From positions 124,001 through 188,000 of the forward strand of contig NZ_VEED01000004.1 of NCBI RefSeq assembly GCF_007678255.1: DNA of 64,000 bases. The letters are read 5' to 3'. The notes below the pieces were generated by a model, which was given only the letters and a program-made list of their open reading frames with translations, was not told the DNA's origin and did not search any database. The position numbers were made by a program, and so were the translations under genes. Positions 58,362-64,000 of the stretch are shown piece after piece; the first letter of the stretch is position 1; every line of letters begins with the position of its first letter. This stretch comes from Bacillus sp. X1(2014) (GTDB lineage: Bacteria > Bacillota > Bacilli > Bacillales_B > DSM-18226).

Positions 58362-61300
58362 CTAGTTTTTTAACTGTTCCAATATAAACGGGTCCTTGAT
58401 TTTCTTATCCTCTGCTAACATGAGCACTTTTGAAACAATTTCTGCGGTTTTAGGATCTTCATCCATGAAAGGCAAGAAAACTCGTCCGCGCTGCTGCGAG
58501 TGGACCGGAACGATATAAATAGCCCCTGTGGCTTGTTTATACACATTCGCACTGCCTAGATGAACGCTATATTCACCCAGACTTCCTTCGATCAGCGCAA
58601 AGTTACCCTCGATTCTTACATTTTCCAATTTCATTAATCGAGCCGACTCCGCAACAATGACCCTTCTCATTTCAATAGTCGTTAAACTCGCTTCAGGGTC
58701 AACTCCACCGACATGAGCAATACTGACAACTAAATCAATATCTCGCATGGTTTCCGAGAAAATCAGCTTCGGAATATTTTTTATTTCAAGCGGCTGATAG
58801 GACAGACGGTCGAAAAATTCCACTGTTTCCAAGGTGGGATGCTCTACATCCGAAGGAGAGAACCAATCTGCTAAAGCATTAAGTTGTACAATAATATTTT
58901 CTTTGAAATAGACTTTTTGTAATCCAACTTCATAACTAGTCGTCCACAAGCGATTTTTTAATAAGGCTACTGTTTTCTGCGGTTGTATTTGGTAACCCGC
59001 GTATCTCCCTGTTCCCATTCCAGCAGCTAGTTCGCCCTGATTCGGTAAGTAGAGTTCTCGAAATACCTGTTTGAATGGCTGCTTTACCTTCCGTGCGAAT
59101 AGATCCCGCTGAAAATCACTCCAGACCCCGCTTTCAAAGAGATGAACTGGATGAGCGATGAAAATTTCATCGGTGTCCTGGATCAAATACTTATTAACCT
59201 GTCCAAACCCAATGAGAGCCCCCTCTTCAAAATAGCCTAGATGTTTCTCTACCTTTAATACCAATGAAGTCATCAATGGTGCCAATACCGGATTTCGCAT
59301 CATCGTGGTAATTTCATCTAAAACAAAGCTATTTCCTCTCTCCATCGAACGTTCTAATTCTTCTTTGGCTCGTTTATACTGCTCCCGTAAATCGGCTTTA
59401 TATTCTTTTAATACAGCTACATATTCGTGTTTCTTATACTTAGCTGGTAGAGATTTTAGAACTTTATTAGCTTTCAAAACTTGGATATCTGCACGTCCAT
59501 TAGCATCAATCATTAATTGTATGGTTAAATCATCAAGCGTTTTTGGCTCTAGATATGGGGTAATCTCTTCCATTTTCTTTGCCTCCATCGCCCACTTCAG
59601 TCTTATCACATCCTTGAAACCTGCATTTCTAGCGAGGTTATCTAGGGCAATCGTGACCGTTTTTGCTTCGCTTGCTCGGCGTTGTGCACCAAACTTCTTA
59701 CTTTCCTGTAAAAATTTTTGAAGGAATACATACCGGTTTAGAACATCTTGTTCATTTTTCACAGGAATCAAACTATAACTTAACACCTGATCCTTAGTTC
59801 TTTTTTCCTGAACGACTTTTTCCGTGTCTTCAAGATCCAATTTCCCCAAGGCCGCGTCGGCAAACAGTTGTGACCTGCGGTGATTGGCACCCGCCGAAAT
59901 GTATTTTGCACATTGATAGAGAATTTGAAAACGTTCCTCTCCCAATTGCTGATAAGAATCCTTAAACCATCCAATATCAAAGGCACCATCCTGGAATTCT
60001 TGCGGTGAAATCGGCGAATAATGTGCGACGATCGTTTCTTTTTCCTCAGAAAAAGTCTCATTAATATGAGCATGGAAATACCAGGCGGCACTCCTCAAAC
60101 CATCCCAATTTAAGTACTTAGACACAAGATTAAGCCATTGCGGGGCATACATGGCTGCCTCTACTAACCTTTTTTCTGAGATCTTCTTTCCTTTTAAAAA
60201 TTGCTGGAATTGTTCGTCACTTTCTACCTCTTTCGGATAACTAGTTTTTAATAGGTGCGAGAACACTTCTTTCTTCGAGAGTTCATTGCCGTATCCATAA
60301 ATATAACCTCGCACGAACGATTCTTTATCAAGTCCTGCTAGGATTTGATAAAAGGATTCTATTCCTTCATGACGTTCAATGCCCATAGCTACGGTGGTTA
60401 CATCAGTCTGGAGATCCCCTCGTTTTAGCTCAATATCTAAAATCCTTTGAACTACTCGATCTTTTATCGACTTCATGTTTGGATAATTTTTTAAGACATG
60501 CCCCTTGGGATTGGTTAATTCTGAAAGATAGTCTCTACTGGTCTCCTTTCGTCCAACCAGCTCTCGATACAGAACTTGTTCATCGATAAGTTTCCGATCA
60601 AAAGCTTTTGCTAAATCTTCAATCGAAGGGAGAAAACTCTCAAAATTAGTCATTATATATAACTGATAATGAAGTTTGAAATAAACATCAAAATCCTCAT
60701 CATCACTGATAAATTGTTCTGCCCATTCCAGCCAAGGTTCGGTGAGAAAATCTAGCAGCTTGTATTCGGATTTGAGCCTCTCTACTGGAATCGAATGCAC
60801 AAGATCATTTAATACAGAACTGATGATTTCGAAATATTGATTCGAATTCTGACTAATAAAATAAGCATTAATCAGCGTTTCTACTTGATCCCGGTAATTT
60901 AGGGCATCGATAAAATGATTCATTTCGTCGATATGTTCGATCGGCAAGACTTGCTCTAAAAATGTTTTCCTCCAGCCCTCAACCCGCGGATAATCCATTA
61001 CGTCCCATACATCCAGCATATTGTGGCAATAGGTGTAAATCCTGTGTGATTGGAGGTAGTATGCCGTCTGAATAAGGGCTGATGTCGATACATCATGACC
61101 ATTAAAATACTCCTGCCAAACTTCGGTTAATGGAAATGACTCGAATTTCTGTTGTTCCCCCTCATGGTAAGGGCACCTTAATTCCTCGCCAATATGCAAG
61201 GTGTCCTTGGAGCCATCAAACCACTCGACTTCATATTCGACCTGACGATGTTCATGAATTAAAGCGTCTAAACCCTGAAGAAATTGTTTACTATTATCTG

Positions 61301-63251
61301 TTGATAGATGGAAAAGGTTATTTAAATCTAGTTTAGTATGCTCGAGTTCGAGGTTAACTAGATGATTGGGGGCATATAATCCAAACCCATTTCCAAGGTT
61401 GTAATCCTCTTGTAAAAACAACTTTTCAATTAATATTTGTTCTTTTGAGGTTGTTTTCATTTGAACAATCTTATTTTTATACAAGGTAACCAGCCGTTCA
61501 CGTTCTCCTTGGTCATTAATTTCGGTTAAGATTTCAAGTGCACCCACACGTTGCAGCTCCGCTCTACTGGTTAATAAGCGCTCAATCGATTCAGCTAGTT
61601 CATCCCTTGAAAGCCCTAGCAATATCTGAATGGCCCCTTGTCGTAATGCACCCGTTTTTAATTTTAGAATCGCTTCAACTTTTTTGATCTCATCTGGTAG
61701 AAGACCGATTTTTTTAATGTGCCGAAGTGCGATTTCACGATTATTTACACTTTTATCAGCAAGACTTGCAAAAAGGAACTCTCGTTGGGCGGGCTCAACG
61801 TAATCTTTAATAAAAAATGAAAGGAGATCTTCTCTAATTTCCGTACTGAGTTTGTCCTTCCATTCTATTATTTGATTTAACCACTCCTTATCCAAGTCAT
61901 AGGCAGTCAGAAACATCAATTTTCTGGCTATATCGTTAGTTGAAAAGGTGATCGTTTGCCCTTTGATCGCTTTAGATTCAATGGATACCTCTCGTTTTGG
62001 CATTTGGAGAAACATGTTTTTAAACAACTCAAAATGACGAGAGCGTTCATGCTTGTTCTCTAAAACTGGGACATGATGAACTGAAAGTGTGCCTTCCCTA
62101 TTTTCAGAGTCATACGACCAATTGACCATATATTCATATACATAGTTTGCGAGCAAATAATATTGCAGTTCCAAGTTCGTTTCATGTAAATAGGGATAGG
62201 ATAACTCGAATCTCAGTTTCCAATTTTGACTTTGTGTTAAAAAGTATTGGGCCATTACCTTTTGATAGGTTGCTCCATTTTCCATCAGAAAGCGGATCTC
62301 GGCTTTTACATCGTCCTCTTCATGAGCAGCCGTTGCCCAAAGACTAATATAAAGTGTATTTAGATTTTCACTTTGCAGACCTTGTACCCGTAACTGTGGA
62401 TCACTTAACGAAGCAGCCACATATTCAAGTGATTGTTTAGCGACTCTTGTATTGGAAACATGCAGGTCCAGTCCGGTCCAAACGTCAAGGGCCCGAATAA
62501 CGGAACTATAACGAATAAGATCGTTGTCGAGTATGATGTTTAACATGTACTTAGTCGCTTCTAATGTACCTTCATCCATATTTTCGACAATACTTTGACG
62601 TAATCCCTCTTGGAGACGGGCGGCGAGTAATAAATCGCCAAGCATTTTGTATTCTTCTACATTATGACTTTTAAAAATACCCTTAATTATCTCATAGTTT
62701 AACAATTCACCATTATTTTCTCCGAAAATAATTTCTCTTAAGGCTTGGATTACCTGTTGATTTTTTTGATCGATTTCATAAGCAATTACATCGCCGATTA
62801 CAGGGTTATATATGGATAAATTGTCTTGAGTTGTTAGATATTCAATAATTGAAAACTCTTCGAAACCCAGGTCTGCAAGGTATAAGAAACTATCGATTAA
62901 TCCATTATGGTGAAACTTGAGATTTTTCGTCCGAAATGGCCGTCGATCAAATCCTTCGCTATATGGATATTCACACTTATGGTTCACGATATATTGAAAA
63001 ATTGTCCCATACCTATTCCCAAGTAAGGTGTGGGCAATTTTGACTAGCGGCTGGTAGATGATGGGATCCTTGAGATTTTCTTGTTCAAGGATGATTTTAA
63101 TGATTTCTTGTTGATTTGATTCTCTTACCAGGTAGGTTGCATTCTCTAATTTTAGAATCAAGAGTGCTAGTTGCTGTTCCATACCAGTAAGTTCTTGGCT
63201 TGCTCTTGTTACTAAACCTTCATAATATAATTCCTTATTTTCTATTCTCAT
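58362..63251 (-). CDS. Giant DUF4132-like protein (DUF5724/DUF7737 type)
   Basis: 1629 aa. Most of the N-terminal 1100 residues are helical and HEAT-repeat-like (VIRALDVWTGLDLHVSN; IALRHIKKIGLLPDEIKKVEAILKLK). The C-terminal ~350 residues carry the compact DUF4132 core (LIGFGQVNKYLIQDTDEIFIAHPVHL) and the terminal DUF7737-like end (GSLGEYSVHLGSANVYKQATGAIYIVPV). Relatives include MolR/YehI-type proteins. The function is unknown; a role as a scaffold or ADP-ribose-related factor has been suggested only for WGR-containing relatives. It starts 12 bp after the stop of the preceding gene, with GGGGGAAC before ATG. Confidence 0.8.
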   Translation of the reverse strand: MRIENKELYYEGLVTRASQELTGMEQQLALLILKLENATYLVRESNQQEIIKIILEQENLKDPIIYQPLVKIAHTLLGNRYGTIFQYIVNHKCEYPYSEGFDRRPFRTKNLKFHHNGLIDSFLYLADLGFEEFSIIEYLTTQDNLSIYNPVIGDVIAYEIDQKNQQVIQALREIIFGENNGELLNYEIIKGIFKSHNVEEYKMLGDLLLAARLQEGLRQSIVENMDEGTLEATKYMLNIILDNDLIRYSSVIRALDVWTGLDLHVSNTRVAKQSLEYVAASLSDPQLRVQGLQSENLNTLYISLWATAAHEEDDVKAEIRFLMENGATYQKVMAQYFLTQSQNWKLRFELSYPYLHETNLELQYYLLANYVYEYMVNWSYDSENREGTLSVHHVPVLENKHERSRHFELFKNMFLQMPKREVSIESKAIKGQTITFSTNDIARKLMFLTAYDLDKEWLNQIIEWKDKLSTEIREDLLSFFIKDYVEPAQREFLFASLADKSVNNREIALRHIKKIGLLPDEIKKVEAILKLKTGALRQGAIQILLGLSRDELAESIERLLTSRAELQRVGALEILTEINDQGERERLVTLYKNKIVQMKTTSKEQILIEKLFLQEDYNLGNGFGLYAPNHLVNLELEHTKLDLNNLFHLSTDNSKQFLQGLDALIHEHRQVEYEVEWFDGSKDTLHIGEELRCPYHEGEQQKFESFPLTEVWQEYFNGHDVSTSALIQTAYYLQSHRIYTYCHNMLDVWDVMDYPRVEGWRKTFLEQVLPIEHIDEMNHFIDALNYRDQVETLINAYFISQNSNQYFEIISSVLNDLVHSIPVERLKSEYKLLDFLTEPWLEWAEQFISDDEDFDVYFKLHYQLYIMTNFESFLPSIEDLAKAFDRKLIDEQVLYRELVGRKETSRDYLSELTNPKGHVLKNYPNMKSIKDRVVQRILDIELKRGDLQTDVTTVAMGIERHEGIESFYQILAGLDKESFVRGYIYGYGNELSKKEVFSHLLKTSYPKEVESDEQFQQFLKGKKISEKRLVEAAMYAPQWLNLVSKYLNWDGLRSAAWYFHAHINETFSEEKETIVAHYSPISPQEFQDGAFDIGWFKDSYQQLGEERFQILYQCAKYISAGANHRRSQLFADAALGKLDLEDTEKVVQEKRTKDQVLSYSLIPVKNEQDVLNRYVFLQKFLQESKKFGAQRRASEAKTVTIALDNLARNAGFKDVIRLKWAMEAKKMEEITPYLEPKTLDDLTIQLMIDANGRADIQVLKANKVLKSLPAKYKKHEYVAVLKEYKADLREQYKRAKEELERSMERGNSFVLDEITTMMRNPVLAPLMTSLVLKVEKHLGYFEEGALIGFGQVNKYLIQDTDEIFIAHPVHLFESGVWSDFQRDLFARKVKQPFKQVFRELYLPNQGELAAGMGTGRYAGYQIQPQKTVALLKNRLWTTSYEVGLQKVYFKENIIVQLNALADWFSPSDVEHPTLETVEFFDRLSYQPLEIKNIPKLIFSETMRDIDLVVSIAHVGGVDPEASLTTIEMRRVIVAESARLMKLENVRIEGNFALIEGSLGEYSVHLGSANVYKQATGAIYIVPVHSQQRGRVFLPFMDEDPKTAEIVSKVLMLAEDKKIKDPFILEQLKN

Positions 63252-63263
63252 ACAGTTCCCCCA

Positions 63264-63683
63264 TTACCACATACTTCCTGATAACATTGTCAGCTTAATA
63301 AAAGTAAGGTGATCGCCTTCTCTTATTTCCAATGGGCCATCTAATTCGGGCAGTTCTTGTTCATTCATAAATACACGAAATAATCCATCCTCATATGCTT
63401 GGATTGCCGTCTTCACTGCCTGATGACAACCGGTTGGTTGTTCATTATATTTAGTGCCAAAACCTACTTTTCCGGCATGGGCCTGCTGTTGGATCTCCTC
63501 ACTTGTTAGGAACCTTACCAAAATGGCTTCCGATATTTCCGCATTGAACGCTTGAACTTCAGTCGTCACTAATCCTGTCAATAACTGTCGAAGGGTTTGT
63601 GGAACTTCTTCTAAATCAATCACTTGTTTGGTTAGATATTCCTTCCTCTTAGCCAAACTTTTCATCGTTACATAGATTTTCAT
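63264..63683 (-). CDS. Small protein paired with the DUF4132-like gene
   Basis: 139 aa. N-terminus MKIYVTMKSLAKRKEYLTKQ, a middle with QAFNAEISEAILVRFLTSEEIQQQAHAG, and a C-terminus RVFMNEQELPEL with IREGDHLTFIKLTMLSG suggesting a beta-grasp-like or mixed small domain. No known family. Its stop TAA lies 12 bp before the ATG of the 1629-aa gene, so the two form an operon and probably act together. GATAAAATCTA-type upstream sequence lacks a strong site. Confidence 0.65.
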   Translation of the reverse strand: MKIYVTMKSLAKRKEYLTKQVIDLEEVPQTLRQLLTGLVTTEVQAFNAEISEAILVRFLTSEEIQQQAHAGKVGFGTKYNEQPTGCHQAVKTAIQAYEDGLFRVFMNEQELPELDGPLEIREGDHLTFIKLTMLSGSMW

Positions 63684-63764
63684 CTTATTACCTCAAAATA
63701 GATTTTATCTATATTCTACCAAACAATTGAGTCAAATTAGCCATTCGAATAATGAAAACCTTAT

Positions 63765-63794
63765 AAAAAAATGTCCGCCTGAGGCGGACATTTT
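63765..63794 (-). terminator. Terminator of the ABC substrate-binding protein gene
   Basis: AAAATGTCCGCC-TGA-GGCGGACATTTT, 12 perfect pairs; the minus strand continues into TTTATAAGG. Confidence 0.85.
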
Positions 63795-63801
63795 GCTTGT
63801 A

Positions 63802-63830
63802 TTGTCTTTTTGTGGTACATGACACCAAAT
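63802..63830. repeat. Dispersed motif, copy 2
   Basis: TTGTCTTTTTGTGGTACATGACACCA type, matching the copy at 52323-52350 except for a few internal bases; it ends at the stop codon of the last gene. Confidence 0.6.
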
Positions 63831-64000
63831 CAGTAGTTTACAAAGGCATCTTCGGCTTTGACGGTTTCTTTGATGACTTTGTTGTCTTTTAGCCACTGTG
63901 CTGTTTTCTCCCATGTTTGCGGGTCTTGGTAGCCGAATGGCTTTTCCTTGGCGTCCATTAGCGGGAGGAGGATTTCTAAGCTTTTTGTTTCGACATCCTT
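63830..64000 (-). CDS. 3' end of an ABC-transporter substrate-binding protein (partial)
   Basis: 56 codons reach the right edge. The product ends GYQDPQTWEKTAQWLKDNKV, then EDAFVNY. The pattern of a long acidic helix followed by WEKTAQWL and FVN is that of the C-terminus of NMT1/ThiY-like or SsuA-like solute-binding proteins (C-terminal lobe). The full gene begins outside the window. Thiamine-precursor, sulphonate or similar substrates are typical for the family; no choice is possible from this part. Confidence 0.65.
   Translation of the reverse strand, partial: KDVETKSLEILLPLMDAKEKPFGYQDPQTWEKTAQWLKDNKVIKETVKAEDAFVNY

Noticed and set aside
63732..63914. 60-codon minus-strand frame (MGENSTVAKRQQ start)
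   Set aside because: It is an out-of-frame shadow of the partial ABC substrate-binding protein gene.

Overview
The window reads as Bacillaceae DNA (a Bacillus or Neobacillus-like, low-GC, endospore-forming Gram-positive). Reasons: strong AGGAGG-type ribosome sites, frequent TTG/GTG starts, a perfect CIRCE operator, and spore genes (protein-glutamine gamma-glutamyltransferase Tgl, a YhcN/YlaJ-type lipoprotein). DUF3231 paralogues, a Csp with a long leader and many Bacillus-style rho-independent terminators agree. The organism is inferred from gene content only.

Positions 1 to about 13,375 look like the right-hand part of an integrated mobile element whose left end lies outside the window. Gene order: the tail of an HTH protein; a cysteine-rich VLP-type protein; DarT and DarG encoded divergently; an Mrr-type restriction endonuclease with an extra MerR-like N-terminus; small zinc-ribbon, lipoprotein and membrane proteins; a TnpR-like resolvase with a res-like region; an uncharacterised 226-aa protein; a replication-type HTH protein with 23-bp-spaced TTGAACTA repeats; and a large serine integrase at the very edge. 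The adjacent chromosomal HAD phosphatase gene stops abruptly at the junction, as if the element had inserted into its 3' end. DarTG plus Mrr make this a small anti-phage/defence cargo region. A GC-richer, hairpin-rich, apparently non-coding stretch (8576-8960) is unexplained.

From 13.4 to 64 kb the content is ordinary chromosome. A four-gene operon (ROK repressor, sugar MFS transporter, sugar O-acetyltransferase, HAD phosphatase) has two perfect 10-bp inverted-repeat operators. Next come two DUF3231 genes around a diguanylate cyclase, a TSUP anion exporter, flavohaemoglobin and htpG under CIRCE. An amino-acid permease, metallo-hydrolase, spore lipoprotein, SGNH hydrolase, NlpC/P60 hydrolase, GDPD and PHP phosphatase follow, then transporters and small conserved proteins. 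The last part holds a sigma factor-ClpP pair, a secreted HExxH protease, MATE and SulP transporters, CspA-type protein, Tgl, a 1629-aa DUF4132-like protein and the end of an ABC substrate-binding protein.

The most unusual structures are a 12-unit, 52-bp tandem array in which most units carry a GGTCATCATC...GATGATGACC-type hairpin (30,899-31,519); a protein built of three 24-residue Trp/His/Gln repeats (44,626-44,889); several families of short intergenic repeats (21-bp, 52-bp and palindromic); the divergent DarTG; the MerR-Mrr fusion; and a sigma factor that ends in an AA tail next to its own ClpP.
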